DNA of 64,000 nt from Hypericibacter adhaerens (GTDB taxonomy: Bacteria; Pseudomonadota; Alphaproteobacteria; Dongiales; Dongiaceae): positions 4,080,217 through 4,144,216 of the forward strand of contig NZ_CP042582.1 of NCBI RefSeq assembly GCF_008728835.1, written 5' to 3'. The notes under the pieces were generated by a model. The model was not told the DNA's origin, searched no databases, and worked only from the letters and a program-made list of their open reading frames with translations. The first letter of the stretch is position 1, and each line of letters begins with the position of its first letter. Shown one piece after another: positions 1 to 8,282 of the stretch. Made by a program: the position numbers and the translations under genes.

Positions 1-1326
1 GCGCTGGGCGCGGAAGCTCTGCGCACGCCCCGAGAGATTGACCTGGCGGCCGCGCGCGATCGCCATGGCATCGGCCGGGACATTCTCGGTGATGACGCTG
101 CCGGCGCCGACGATGGCGCGGGCGCCGATCGTCACCGGAGCCACCAACGACGTGTTGGAGCCGATCGAGGCGTTGGCGCCCACGACGGTCCGCGACTTGC
201 TGAAGCCGTCATAATTCACGGTAATGGTGCCGGCGCCGATATTGGTGCCACCGCCGATCTCGGCATCGCCGATATAGGTGAGATGGTTCGCCTTGGCGCC
301 CGGCCCAAGCCGCGCGTTCTTCACCTCGACGAAATTGCCGATATGCACGTCCGGTCCGATGGCAGCCCCGGGGCGCAGCCGCGCGAAGGGACCGATCCGG
401 GCGCCGGCGGCGATGCGCGCGCCTTCGATATGGCAGAAGCCCTTGATCTCGACATCGTTCTCGATCGTGACGCCGGGCCCGAAATAGACATGCGGGCCGA
501 CCACGACGTCCTGACCGAGCGCGGTGTCATGGCTGAAATAGACGCTCTCGGGCTCCAGCAGCGTCGCACCTCCCTCCATCGCCGCGGCGCGGGCCCGGCG
601 CTGATAGGCCTGTTCCGCCACCGCCAGATCGGCCCGGCTGTTGACCCCCATCAGTTCCTCGACCGGCGCCTCGACCACGGCGCAGGACCAGCCGCGAGCG
701 CGCGCCAGCGCCACGAGATCGGTCAGGTAATATTCGCCTTTCGCATTGTCGTTCCGCAGCTCCTTGAGCAGCGGCAGCACGCGCTCGGCATCGAACGCCA
801 TCACGCCGGAATTGCAGAGCGTGATCGCGCGCTGCGGGGGTGTCGCGTCGCGCGCCTCGACGATGGCGTCAAGCCCGCCCGTGGTATTGAGAACCAGACG
901 GCCATAGAAGCCGGGTTCCTCGGGCCGGAACCCGAGGACGACGACGGCGGGATCGTCGGCCTCGTGCCGGCGCTTCAGCATCGCCTCGAGGGTCGCGGTC
1001 GCGATGAAAGGCGTGTCGCCGTAGAGCACCAGGAGATCGCCCGAGACGCCTTTGAGCGCGGCACGCGCGGCCGTCACGGCGTGGCCGGTGCCGAGCTGCT
1101 CACGCTGGATCGCGACCTGGGCCGGATGGGCCGCCTCGGCCACCGCTTCCATGCCGGGCGCCACCACCAGCACCACCGGATCGCAGCACAGCGGTTTCAA
1201 CGCCGCCATCACGTGACCGATCATCGGCCGGTTGGCGATCTCATGCATGACTTTGGGCTTGCGCGACTTCATGCGGGTGCCCTTGCCCGCGGCAAGGATG
1301 ATGGCGGCGGGGCGTGATGTCGGCAT
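1..1326 (-). CDS. glmU: Bifunctional GlmU, N-acetylglucosamine-1-phosphate uridyltransferase / glucosamine-1-phosphate acetyltransferase (3' end cut by window edge)
   Basis: GlmU acetylates glucosamine-1-phosphate and then couples it to UTP, giving UDP-GlcNAc for peptidoglycan and lipopolysaccharide. Read from the ATG at 1324-1326, the protein opens with the nucleotidyltransferase signature LAAGKGTRM (residues 11-19), followed by QLGTGHA and YGDTPF. The C-terminal half shows the left-handed beta-helix hexapeptide pattern, including GNFVEVKNA, NHLTYIGDA and GAGTITVNYDG, which belong to the acetyltransferase site. 442 codons are visible and the family is about 450-460 residues, so only the last few are missing. 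The longer plus-strand frame over the same bases is an antisense shadow. No partner gene is visible upstream on this strand. Confidence 0.96.
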   Translation of the reverse strand, partial: MPTSRPAAIILAAGKGTRMKSRKPKVMHEIANRPMIGHVMAALKPLCCDPVVLVVAPGMEAVAEAAHPAQVAIQREQLGTGHAVTAARAALKGVSGDLLVLYGDTPFIATATLEAMLKRRHEADDPAVVVLGFRPEEPGFYGRLVLNTTGGLDAIVEARDATPPQRAITLCNSGVMAFDAERVLPLLKELRNDNAKGEYYLTDLVALARARGWSCAVVEAPVEELMGVNSRADLAVAEQAYQRRARAAAMEGGATLLEPESVYFSHDTALGQDVVVGPHVYFGPGVTIENDVEIKGFCHIEGARIAAGARIGPFARLRPGAAIGPDVHIGNFVEVKNARLGPGAKANHLTYIGDAEIGGGTNIGAGTITVNYDGFSKSRTVVGANASIGSNTSLVAPVTIGARAIVGAGSVITENVPADAMAIARGRQVNLSGRAQSFRAQR

Positions 1327-1800
1327 CGCGGACGAGAATGAGGTTGGTGCAAAGAGATTGAGGACTGCCGGACTCTAACCGATTCGCGAGACCGGCAGCA
1401 GGGCCGCCGAATCTCCAATCTAATGCCGGCCGTTCAAGGATTTGCGCCGACGGCGCGCACCCTGCCACAGGCCGATTCACGTCCCAAGGGACCATGCTGT
1501 GGCGGCGATTTCATGGCGCTGACATGGAAAAGCGCGGTCCGGACCTTTCCGCTCGTATTTGCGGAACGCCGCCCCATCGGTGCCTGTCATCAAGAAGCCC
1601 CGTCACGAAACTGCTGCAAAAATGGGCAATTGCCTTTGGAACGTGCAGAGAAATGGGGATAACCACCGGATTTCTTTGAGCTTTCTTCAAGCGGGGAAAC
1701 CAGTCCGAAAGAAAGCGTCGACTATCTTCGGGCTCCGCCTGCAGCCGCCAGCCCGCGGCGCTCGCACCCGAATGAAAATCGATCTCCCCGGACCCTGCCG
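1327..1800. other. Intergenic region between divergent glmU and the chemoreceptor-like gene
   Basis: This 474-base gap must carry the promoters of glmU (leftward) and of the gene starting at 1801 (rightward). Several short open frames cross it on both strands, but none has recognisable protein character. No convincing RNA structure or repeat was seen. Confidence 0.4.
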
Positions 1801-2898
1801 ATGACCAAGGCCCTCGCTCCCATCCCGACATCAGGAAACCCCGACGCCGCCGGCGACACGGCCAATGCCTCGCCCGAGCGGGTTCTCGAGCTGGCCGATG
1901 CGGCCGGGCAGATCGCGGCCGAGAAGAGCCGCGCGATCCAGGGCATCACGCGGCAGACCAAGATCCTGGCGCTCAACGCCACCATCGAAGCGGCGCGGGC
2001 CGGCGAGGCCGGCAAAGGCTTCGCGGTGGTGGCCGCCGAGGTGAAAAACGTGTCCGCCGAGATCGAGCGGCTGGCCGCGGAGATGCAGACCGGGCTCGCC
2101 GGGAGCCTCTCGCAGCTTCATGCGGTCGGCCGACGCATGATCGAGGAGACGCGCGGCCAGCGCCTCGTCGATCTCTGCCTCAACGCCATCGAGATCATCG
2201 ACCGCAACCTCTATGAGCGCACCTGCGACGTGCGCTGGTGGGCGACCGATGCGGCGATGGTCGAGGCCGCGGCCGATCCTTCGCCGGAGCGCATCGCCCA
2301 TGCCGAGAAGCGGCTGGCCGTGATCCTCGGCGCCTATACCGTCTATCTCGATCTCTGGCTCTGCAGCCCCGACGGCCGTGTCATCGCGCATGGCCGGCCC
2401 GAGCAATATCCCGCCGTCAAAGGCCATGACGTCTCGCGCGAAGCCTGGTTCCGGCAGGCCCTGGCGACCGCCACCGGCGACGACTACGCGGTGGCCGACA
2501 TCGCGACCTGCGTCCCGCTCCAGAACAAGCCCGTCGCGACCTATGCCGCCGCGGTGCGCGAGGGCGGCGATCTCAAAGGCCGCGTCATCGGCGTGCTCGG
2601 CATCCATTTCGACTGGGGGGCGCAGGCCAACACGGTCGTCAAGGGCGTGCGCCTGGCCGAGGAGGAGGCACGCCGCTCGCGCGTGCTGCTGCTCGACCAC
2701 CATCACCGGGTCATCGCCGCCACGGATGGCCGCGGCCAACTGTCCGAGCGGTTCCCGATCGAGACGGGCGGGCGACCGGCCGGCAGCTATACGGACAAGG
2801 AGGGACGCACCGTCGCCTTCCACCTGACGCCGGGCTACGAGACCTATCGCGGCCTTGGCTGGTATGGCTGCATCGTCCAGGACAACGGCACCTCATAG
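1801..2898 (+). CDS. Soluble chemoreceptor-like protein: MCP signalling tip followed by a C-terminal Cache/PDC-like sensor
   Basis: Residues about 45-95 contain the conserved hairpin tip of methyl-accepting chemotaxis proteins ([17 protein letters not shown], then [12 protein letters not shown]), the region that contacts CheA and CheW. There is no signal peptide, transmembrane segment, HAMP domain or long methylation helix. After a linker of about 50 residues, residues 140-355 look like a Cache/PDC ligand-binding fold ([39 protein letters not shown]). The order is reversed from classic receptors, where the sensor is N-terminal and periplasmic. At 365 residues it is shorter than a transmembrane receptor. 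It probably acts as a cytoplasmic receptor feeding a chemotaxis array or a chemotaxis-like pathway. No che genes lie nearby. The family assignment is firm; ligand and output are unknown. Confidence 0.85.
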   Translation: MTKALAPIPTSGNPDAAGDTANASPERVLELADAAGQIAAEKSRAIQGITRQTKILALNATIEAARAGEAGKGFAVVAAEVKNVSAEIERLAAEMQTGLAGSLSQLHAVGRRMIEETRGQRLVDLCLNAIEIIDRNLYERTCDVRWWATDAAMVEAAADPSPERIAHAEKRLAVILGAYTVYLDLWLCSPDGRVIAHGRPEQYPAVKGHDVSREAWFRQALATATGDDYAVADIATCVPLQNKPVATYAAAVREGGDLKGRVIGVLGIHFDWGAQANTVVKGVRLAEEEARRSRVLLLDHHHRVIAATDGRGQLSERFPIETGGRPAGSYTDKEGRTVAFHLTPGYETYRGLGWYGCIVQDNGTS

Positions 2899-2978
2899 CA
2901 GCCCTGCCGCGCACGCGCTGGCCGGCGCCAAGCCTTCGATGCTATGCGAAGGGCCCTTGTCCCTACTGCCAGGCGGAG

Positions 2979-3665
2979 ATGCGCTTGCCGGCCCGATATG
3001 ACGCGCTTCTGTTCGACCTCGACGGCACGCTGATCGACAGCGCGCCGGACATCGCGCTCGCGCTCAACCGGCTCATGGCCGATTTGGATCGTCCCGAGCT
3101 CGACCTGCCGGCGGTGCGCAGCATGATCGGCGACGGCGCCGGCACGCTGGTCGAGCGGGCGCTGACCGCCGCCTCGGTCGCGCATCGGCCGGAGGAGCTG
3201 GGCTCCTATCTCAAGCGGTTCCTGGCTCACTACGAAGCCGATCCCGTCCAGCTCACCAAGCCCTATCCGGGCGTGCCCGAGACCCTCGCCGTCTTGGATG
3301 CGAAAGGCTTCCGCTGCGCCATTTGCACCAACAAACCGCAGCGCGCGACCGAGATGATCCTGGAGGCGCTCGACCTCGCCCGTTACTTCGATCCCATCCT
3401 GGGCGCCGATGCCGTCGCCAACCGCAAGCCGCATCCCGATCATCTGCAGGCCGCGCTCACGGCGATGGGCGCCAAGCGGGAACGCGGTGTGATGATCGGC
3501 GACAGCACCAACGACGTGGCGCCCGCCCAGGCCCTCGCCATGCCCGCGATCGTCATGGCTTATGGCTATGGCCGCCGGCCGCTGAGCGCGCTGGGCGCCG
3601 ACCTCATCCTCGAGGATTTCGCGAAACTGCCCGAAGCTTTGCAGAGCATCGGCGCGATGCGCTGA
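2979..3665 (+). CDS. gph: Phosphoglycolate phosphatase (HAD family)
   Basis: This HAD-superfamily phosphatase of 228 residues probably dephosphorylates 2-phosphoglycolate, formed by oxygenation of RuBP or by repair of 3'-phosphoglycolate DNA ends. Motif I is FDLDGTLIDS near residue 12, with the nucleophile and acid/base aspartates. Motif II corresponds to CTNKP, and motif III/IV to KPHPDHL and GDSTNDV. The alpha-helical cap between motifs I and II has the length usual for Gph. The ATG at 2979 follows AGG with a 5-base gap. It stands alone between the chemoreceptor-like gene and a convergent transglutaminase gene. Substrate specificity is inferred from the family; a related phosphosugar phosphatase cannot be excluded. 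Confidence 0.85.
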   Translation: MRLPARYDALLFDLDGTLIDSAPDIALALNRLMADLDRPELDLPAVRSMIGDGAGTLVERALTAASVAHRPEELGSYLKRFLAHYEADPVQLTKPYPGVPETLAVLDAKGFRCAICTNKPQRATEMILEALDLARYFDPILGADAVANRKPHPDHLQAALTAMGAKRERGVMIGDSTNDVAPAQALAMPAIVMAYGYGRRPLSALGADLILEDFAKLPEALQSIGAMR

Positions 3666-3683
3666 ACGGGCCGGGCCTCGTCC

Positions 3684-4478
3684 TTACGACAGCCAGTCCG
3701 GCGCGATCTCGACGAGCGCCCGCTCCGGATGGGCGGCCAGTTCGTCGAGCCGGGCTGTCTCCCGCTCTTCCACCACGCGCCGCGCCGCCGGCGCCGCCCG
3801 CCATCCGTCCCAGGCCGAGGTTACCCGGCCGTTCAGGACGTAATGGTCGCGGATCAGATTGACCTTCATGAACCACGGGCCCGTGACCTCGCCATGGCCG
3901 AAGCGATCGGGATCGGCCTTCCCCTGGCGGCAGTCCATCCAGGCTTGTCCGGCGGTCACGAAGGAGCGGCGCGGAACATCCGCGGGATCGAAGCCGATGC
4001 GGTATCGATCCTTCAGCAGGTCATCGATCTGCGGGTCGCTTAACCGCCAGAGCCCGCTCCGCCGGTCCCAATATTCGCAGACCCAGTGGTCCTCCCAGTC
4101 GTCACCGAAATAGGCGGCGAAGCCGCAGCGCAGCCGCGCCGGCATGCCCTTGCTGCGCAGGACAGCGCAGAGCAGAAGCGCGAAATCCCGACAGGTTCCC
4201 ATCGCACGCCGGGCCGGCGGCCGGCGGACATCCAGAGGCTGCGCATCGCGCGCGAAGATGTCGCTCAGCCGGTCGGCGACAGGCAGCGTTGTGCGGGAGG
4301 CAGTGTGCAGCAGGCTCTCATCCAGCCCGTAGGCGGCCAGCCAATCGGAATGAACCAGCAGGCCCTGAATGATGCCATTGAGGCTGCCGATGTCCGACGG
4401 AAGCGCCGCGATCGCGGCCGCATGTCCCGCCGGATCGGACATGGCATTGTGGCCGAGCCACTTCTCGACGCCTTCCAT
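3684..4478 (-). CDS. Transglutaminase-like domain protein
   Basis: This protein of about 264 residues has a transglutaminase/protease-like core. The expected catalytic Cys lies in GTCRDFALLL, the His in DDWEDHWVCEYW and the Asp in RLSDPQID, in the order usual for the superfamily. No signal peptide or membrane segment is visible, so it probably acts in the cytoplasm. Bacterial members of this type are often peptidases or amidases, but the substrate cannot be read from the sequence. An upstream in-frame GTG at 4500-4502 would add eight residues. The ATG at 4478 is preferred because AGAAGG lies about 10 bases upstream. It converges on gph with a gap of 18 bases and runs in the same direction as higBA. 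Confidence 0.75.
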   Translation of the reverse strand: MEGVEKWLGHNAMSDPAGHAAAIAALPSDIGSLNGIIQGLLVHSDWLAAYGLDESLLHTASRTTLPVADRLSDIFARDAQPLDVRRPPARRAMGTCRDFALLLCAVLRSKGMPARLRCGFAAYFGDDWEDHWVCEYWDRRSGLWRLSDPQIDDLLKDRYRIGFDPADVPRRSFVTAGQAWMDCRQGKADPDRFGHGEVTGPWFMKVNLIRDHYVLNGRVTSAWDGWRAAPAARRVVEERETARLDELAAHPERALVEIAPDWLS

Positions 4479-4540
4479 GGTCGAAACGCCTTCTCGCTCC
4501 ACAGATTCAGATCAGGATGCCACGATGAAAAAATGAACGT

Positions 4541-4855
4541 CTAGGCCGCGCGCAACTCCTTGGCCAGCTTGTCAGCGCGCTCAATCCTTGCCGTCGACAC
4601 TTCGTCCTTGGCGATTTCGAGATCGTGGTGCGCTTGAAGATTCATCCAGAACTCAGGCGTCGTCCGGAAGGCACGGCCCAGTAAAATTGCCGTCTCCGCG
4701 GTGATGGAGCGCTCTCCGTTGATGATCGACGAAATGCGGTTCGCGGGCAGATCCAATGACACCGCAAGACGATTCGCGCTGATGCCGAGGGGCACCAGAA
4801 ACTCCTCCTTGAGGATCTCACCCGGGTGGATATGGATCTTCTTATGGACGCTCAT
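4541..4855 (-). CDS. higA: HigA-type antitoxin, XRE-family helix-turn-helix
   Basis: This 104-residue antitoxin belongs to the HigA/VapI group. It opens with HPGEILKEEFL, followed by the helix-turn-helix (LGISANRLAVSLDLPANRIS) and the family motif INGERSITAETAILLGRAF, and ends with LGRAF...PEFWMNLQ-type residues. It should bind and neutralise the toxin encoded just upstream at 4870-5151 and repress the shared promoter. The ATG at 4853-4855 is chosen over a longer frame because homology begins exactly at MSVHKKIHIHPGE. The toxin-first order with a 14-base gap is typical of higBA. A near-perfect palindrome just upstream of higB is the likely operator. Confidence 0.93.
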   Translation of the reverse strand: MSVHKKIHIHPGEILKEEFLVPLGISANRLAVSLDLPANRISSIINGERSITAETAILLGRAFRTTPEFWMNLQAHHDLEIAKDEVSTARIERADKLAKELRAA

Positions 4856-4869
4856 CGTTCCGTTTCCTC

Positions 4870-5151
4870 TCAATGGTAGTCCGCAATCTCGACCTGTTCC
4901 GCGTGGCCGTCGACCCAAACAAAGCAAATCCGATAAACGTCATTGATCCGAATGGCGTGCCGGCCCTTTCGCTCCTTCTTGAGAGCTTCGAGCTTGTTAT
5001 TTGGGGGCGCCTTCAGATCGGAAAGCTTGGATGCAGCATGAATCATGAGCAGCTTGCGCAAGGCCACGCGTTCAAAACTGCGCCATCTCTTATCGCATCC
5101 TCTTCCGTGGAAGATATCCTCGGACGCCTTGTCCCTGAATGATTTGATCAC
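4870..5151 (-). CDS. higB: HigB-type toxin (RelE/ParE superfamily mRNA interferase)
   Basis: This 93-residue protein matches the HigB plasmid-maintenance killer family. It opens with MIKSFRDKASEDIF, has the central segment LRKLLMIHAASKLSDL, and carries the C-terminal beta-sheet motif GRHAIRINDVYRICFVWVDG followed by EIADYH. HigB toxins associate with the ribosome and cut mRNA during translation. The basic and aromatic residues expected near the active site (K, R, Y and the terminal H) are present, so the toxin looks intact. It is first in a two-gene operon with higA. Lower G+C just upstream fits the promoter and suggests the pair was acquired horizontally. Confidence 0.93.
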   Translation of the reverse strand: MIKSFRDKASEDIFHGRGCDKRWRSFERVALRKLLMIHAASKLSDLKAPPNNKLEALKKERKGRHAIRINDVYRICFVWVDGHAEQVEIADYH

Positions 5152-5162
5152 AGAATAGTACC

Positions 5163-5188
5163 TTTTACGTTTTACGTAAATCGTAAAA
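5163..5188. promoter_or_regulatory. Palindromic operator upstream of higB
   Basis: A 26-base inverted repeat is centred at 5175.5. The outer arms are TTTTACG (5163-5169) and CGTAAAA (5182-5188), and the inner core TTTACGTAAA is a perfect palindrome. Only one base pair (5170/5181) mismatches. It ends its inner edge 11 bases before the higB start, the place expected for HigA autorepression. The flanking sequence is A+T-rich, unlike the rest of the window. Confidence 0.7.
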
Positions 5189-5357
5189 CTACAACGCCCG
5201 CAAAACCATCAATTTCAGACCGAAGCGGGGTCTCCAAGAGAGTATTATTATTCATAATAAACTATAAGTTGAAAACATACGAGCGAGAGCGAGCACCCGT
5301 TCCGGGGCTTGACTCATCGAGGGAGAAGCAAGTCGGTGTTTTATCGAGGACTTCAGA

Positions 5358-6194
5358 TCACGGCGCCGCGCTGGCGACGGCGGTCGCCTGGACCAGCTCG
5401 ACGCGCATCAGCCCCATCCGGCTCTGGGCCAGCACACGAACCGGCAGCAGCGGCAGGTCCTTCACCGCGCGGCCCAGCCAGAGATCGGTCTTGGTCGGAT
5501 AGAAGCTCGAGCTGATCGCGTTGGCCTGAAAACCGGCCACGAGCTCGGCCGTGGCGGCGCAATGGAGCGCCTGCCCTTCATAGGTGGAGAACAGGGTGCG
5601 CTCGACCACGTCGGGCCCGACCGAGCTGAAGTTGAGATTGTAGCGCCGCGCGCCGTCGAACACCGGCAGCGAGGTCTCGCAGCCGCCGGTCCGCAAGACG
5701 GTATCCACGATCGCGACCGCGGCGCTGAGCGGGTCCATCGTGTGGAGGCCCAGCCCCTGCTCGCGCGCCAGGCGGGCCTCGACGGTGGGTGGGGTGCTCA
5801 CCGCGTCGACCTGCCCGTCCGGATGATAGGCGATGGTCATGCTTTCATGATTGCCCAGGAGATCCATCTGGCTCTGGTAGCTCGAGGGCAGAACGTTCTT
5901 GCTGCCGGCGCCGCCGCGCGCCTCGCCCTGCCACTGGAACGGCACCATCTTGGCGTAGGCGCCCGAGAGGGTGACGGTGGCGGAGATGTTGTAATCCTTG
6001 GCCGGGCGCGGGCCTGGTGCCATCTCGATCATGAGATCGATCTGGCCGACCTGGAGGGTGCCCAGATAGCCGTAATAGCTGAGCCGGACCAGGCGGCTGT
6101 CCTCGGCCTGCGCCGGGGGAGCGGCAAACCCCAAGGCCAGGGTGGCGAGTACCAGGAGGGTCCTCGTCAGACGGAGCATCGGGCGGCGACCCAT
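5358..6194 (-). CDS. DUF3108 family envelope protein
   Basis: The protein has about 278 residues and a clear Sec signal (LTRTLLVLATLALGFAAPPAQA), so it is exported. The mature part, beginning RLSYYGYLGTLQVGQIDL, shows the beta-strand-rich pattern of DUF3108, with the later elements PFQWQGEARG, YHPDGQVDAV and TMDPLSAAVA. DUF3108 members are periplasmic or outer-membrane associated proteins without an established reaction. The ATG at 6192-6194 is preferred because AAGAGG lies 6 bases upstream; an in-frame start at 6224 would give a longer, unlikely leader. It lies alone, divergent from the tRNA-Val gene, and its 3' end faces higBA across an A+T-rich gap. Confidence 0.82.
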   Translation of the reverse strand: MGRRPMLRLTRTLLVLATLALGFAAPPAQAEDSRLVRLSYYGYLGTLQVGQIDLMIEMAPGPRPAKDYNISATVTLSGAYAKMVPFQWQGEARGGAGSKNVLPSSYQSQMDLLGNHESMTIAYHPDGQVDAVSTPPTVEARLAREQGLGLHTMDPLSAAVAIVDTVLRTGGCETSLPVFDGARRYNLNFSSVGPDVVERTLFSTYEGQALHCAATAELVAGFQANAISSSFYPTKTDLWLGRAVKDLPLLPVRVLAQSRMGLMRVELVQATAVASAAP

Positions 6195-6375
6195 GAGCAG
6201 CCTCTTCAGCCGGTGTTCCTGCAAAGATCGGCCCTGAAGGGTTAACCCGCAATTGCGGAAAGATCGGGGCAGATTATAGCCACAGGAGCGCCCCGAAAGG
6301 AGCGCCGCCGCCAGGGCCCGGGCACCCGGACAAGGCCCTTCCCGGCAAGGCTTTTTTGCCGCAAGCCGGGCCCCG

Positions 6376-6404
6376 TTGACAGGGGCTGTCGGCTTGGCTT
6401 AAAG
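6376..6404 (+). promoter_or_regulatory. Probable promoter of tRNA-Val
   Basis: A perfect -35 element TTGACA (6376-6381) is followed after 17 bases by TTAAAG (6399-6404), a tolerable -10 box. It lies 60 bases upstream of the tRNA-Val acceptor stem on the same strand. No other gene starts between the two. Confidence 0.5.
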
Positions 6405-6464
6405 CTGCGCGCCTTGCGGACGGGGGAGATACCGGCCCCCGACGGCAGGTTCCGCATCTTGGAC

Positions 6465-6539
6465 GGGCGCGTAGCTCAGCGGGAGAGCACTCCCTTCACA
6501 CGGGAGGGGTCACAAGTTCAATCCTTGTCGCGCCCACCA
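6465..6539 (+). tRNA. tRNA-Val (anticodon CAC)
   Basis: All four arms fold. The acceptor GGGCGCG (6465-6471) pairs with CGCGCCC (6529-6535), and the D arm is GCTC/GAGC. The anticodon stem CTCCC/GGGAG encloses the loop TTCACAC, giving anticodon CAC for GUG codons. The T arm is ACAAG-TTCAATC-CTTGT. The 3' CCA is encoded (6537-6539). The variable region is short, so this is an ordinary class I tRNA. Confidence 0.97.
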
Positions 6540-6675
6540 TTTCCTTCCCGACCATTCAAACCAAACTGTCACTGGCCTCCGGCATCGCGCTCTGCCACTG
6601 GAGTGTCGCCGGCTGCCCGCGCCGCCCCGCGGGCGGATGACGGCGTCGATGCAAGTCTGGACGAAGGAGTGACCG

Positions 6676-7251
6676 ATGAGGCTCCCGCTTCTTTCGCCTT
6701 CCGAACTGAGCCCCGAGCAGCGCCACCTCTATGACGATATGCGCAAGGGCATCGAGACGAACTTCAAGGGCTTCACCGCGATCAGCCCCTCCGGGCAGCT
6801 GGAAGGTCCTTGGAACCCCTGGCTGCGCTTTCCCAAATTCGGCAAGCCGGTATGGGAGCTGGTCAAGGCGCTCTCCGCCTCGCCCAGCCTGCCGCGGCCG
6901 GTGCGCGAGGTGGCGATCCTGGTGACGGGCGCCCATTTCAAAGCCGCCTACGAGATCTATGCGCATGTGCTGATCGCCGAGCTGCGCGGCATCCCGGACG
7001 AGAAGATCGCGACCATCACCGCCGGCCAGCGGCCGACCGATCTCACGCGCGAGGAGGCCATCGCCTATGACATGGCCTCGGCGCTGGTCTCGGGCGGCGT
7101 GCTGCCGGGCTTGATCTATCAGCAATCCGTCGCGCAGTTCGGCCTGGATGGCACGGCCGAGCTGATCAGCCTGGTCGGGCTCTATTGCATGGTCTCGGTC
7201 ACGCTCAACGGCTATGACGTGCCGATACCCGAGGGCTCGCCCGGCAAATAG
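6676..7251 (+). CDS. Carboxymuconolactone decarboxylase (CMD) family protein
   Basis: The 191-residue protein has the all-helical CMD/AhpD-like fold, with the segment REVAILVTGAHFKAAYEIYAH and the following ELRGIPDEKI. The redox CxxC motif of AhpD-type alkylhydroperoxidases is absent; the only cysteine is in LYCMVSVTLN near the C-terminus. A decarboxylase or lyase role is therefore more likely than peroxidase activity. AAGGAG lies 6 bases before the ATG. The gene converges on the sugar-type ABC operon with a gap of 8 bases and is on the opposite strand, so co-regulation is not implied. Homologues often sit near aromatic or lactone catabolism genes; the substrate here is unknown. Confidence 0.8.
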   Translation: MRLPLLSPSELSPEQRHLYDDMRKGIETNFKGFTAISPSGQLEGPWNPWLRFPKFGKPVWELVKALSASPSLPRPVREVAILVTGAHFKAAYEIYAHVLIAELRGIPDEKIATITAGQRPTDLTREEAIAYDMASALVSGGVLPGLIYQQSVAQFGLDGTAELISLVGLYCMVSVTLNGYDVPIPEGSPGK

Positions 7252-7259
7252 GCGGGGCG

Positions 7260-8282
7260 CTATCCCGGGGGCGGGTCGGCCACGGCCCGCTTGTCGGCCC
7301 ATCTCGCCCGTATCACCGTCAGCCGACGCCGCAGATCCGGCGCCTCGACGATGACGACCAGGAGCAGCAGGCCGCCGCGGACCAGGTTGATCACATAGGC
7401 CGGGGTGGCGAGGATCGCGAAGAGGGTCTCGAGAAAGCTCAGCGCCAGGACGCCGATGAGGATTCCGCCGGCCCCGCCGCGCCCGCCCGAGAGCGATGTG
7501 CCACCGAGGAGCACGGCGGTCACGGCGAAGATGAAGGGTGCGGAACCCAGATCGGGCTTGGCCGCCGTGGTGCTGTAGGCGAAGAGAGCGCCGCCGAGCG
7601 CCGAGAAGACGCTGGAGCAGGTGAAGATGCCGATCAGGATCCGCTCGGTGGGCACGCCCGCCGCGCGGCTTGCCCGGCGATCGCCGCCCAGCGCGCGGAT
7701 GTCGCGGCCGAGCCGCGTCCATTGCATGAGGGCGCCGACGATCGCGAAGATGGCGATGACGATCAGCGAGCGCGGCGAGAAGATCACGGCGACACCGGAA
7801 TCGAGCCAGAGGCCGATGTCGTAGTTGCCGTAGGCCAGGGTCTTCTCGTCGGTTGCGATATGGCAGAGGCCCAGCAGGCTGATATAGCCGCCGAGCGTCA
7901 GCGGCACCGAACTGATGCCCGACTTGGCGATGATGAAGCCCTGCAGGAAGCCGACCAGAACGCCGCTGAGAACCGCGGCGGCGATCCCGAGAAGCGGCTC
8001 GCTCTCGCCGAACTTGACCGCCAGGATGCCGCCCAGCGCATACATCCCGAGGGTCGAGAGGTCGAACTCGCCGATGATGATGGTGAGCCCGACCGCCAGC
8101 GCCAGCAGGCCCAGTGTGGACAGGTTCTGGAACGAGTTGTAGACGCCGAACACGGTCATGCTGGCGTCGGAATAGAGCGGCAGCGCCAGCATGCCGATGA
8201 CGACGGCCGCCAGGATCGCCGGCGGCAGGACGGCGCGGAGGATCCGCTGGCGGTGGCTCGCGGTCCGGGGGCCGGCGCTCAT
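7260..8282 (-). CDS. Ribose-type (CUT2) ABC transporter permease, second copy
   Basis: This 340-residue integral membrane protein of the RbsC/BPD_transp_2 family has about eight to ten hydrophobic helices. Family segments include GLLALAVGLTIIIGEFDLS, which follows the first helices, GFLQGFIIAKSGISSVPLTL, and a later SLSGGRGGAGGILIGVL loop that contacts the ATPase. The start ATG at 8280-8282 overlaps the stop of the upstream permease by four bases (ATGA), so the two are translationally coupled. It is the last gene of the operon binding protein-ATPase-permease-permease. Having two different permeases suggests a heterodimeric channel. A much longer frame on this strand that continues to 10199 is only open-frame run-on, not a fusion. 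Confidence 0.9.
   Translation of the reverse strand: MSAGPRTASHRQRILRAVLPPAILAAVVIGMLALPLYSDASMTVFGVYNSFQNLSTLGLLALAVGLTIIIGEFDLSTLGMYALGGILAVKFGESEPLLGIAAAVLSGVLVGFLQGFIIAKSGISSVPLTLGGYISLLGLCHIATDEKTLAYGNYDIGLWLDSGVAVIFSPRSLIVIAIFAIVGALMQWTRLGRDIRALGGDRRASRAAGVPTERILIGIFTCSSVFSALGGALFAYSTTAAKPDLGSAPFIFAVTAVLLGGTSLSGGRGGAGGILIGVLALSFLETLFAILATPAYVINLVRGGLLLLVVIVEAPDLRRRLTVIRARWADKRAVADPPPG

Noticed and set aside
5245-5260. TTATTA/TAATAA hairpin as a terminator
   Set aside because: The stem is only A-T pairs and has no T tract in a gene-downstream position. It looks like a local A+T-rich promoter zone.
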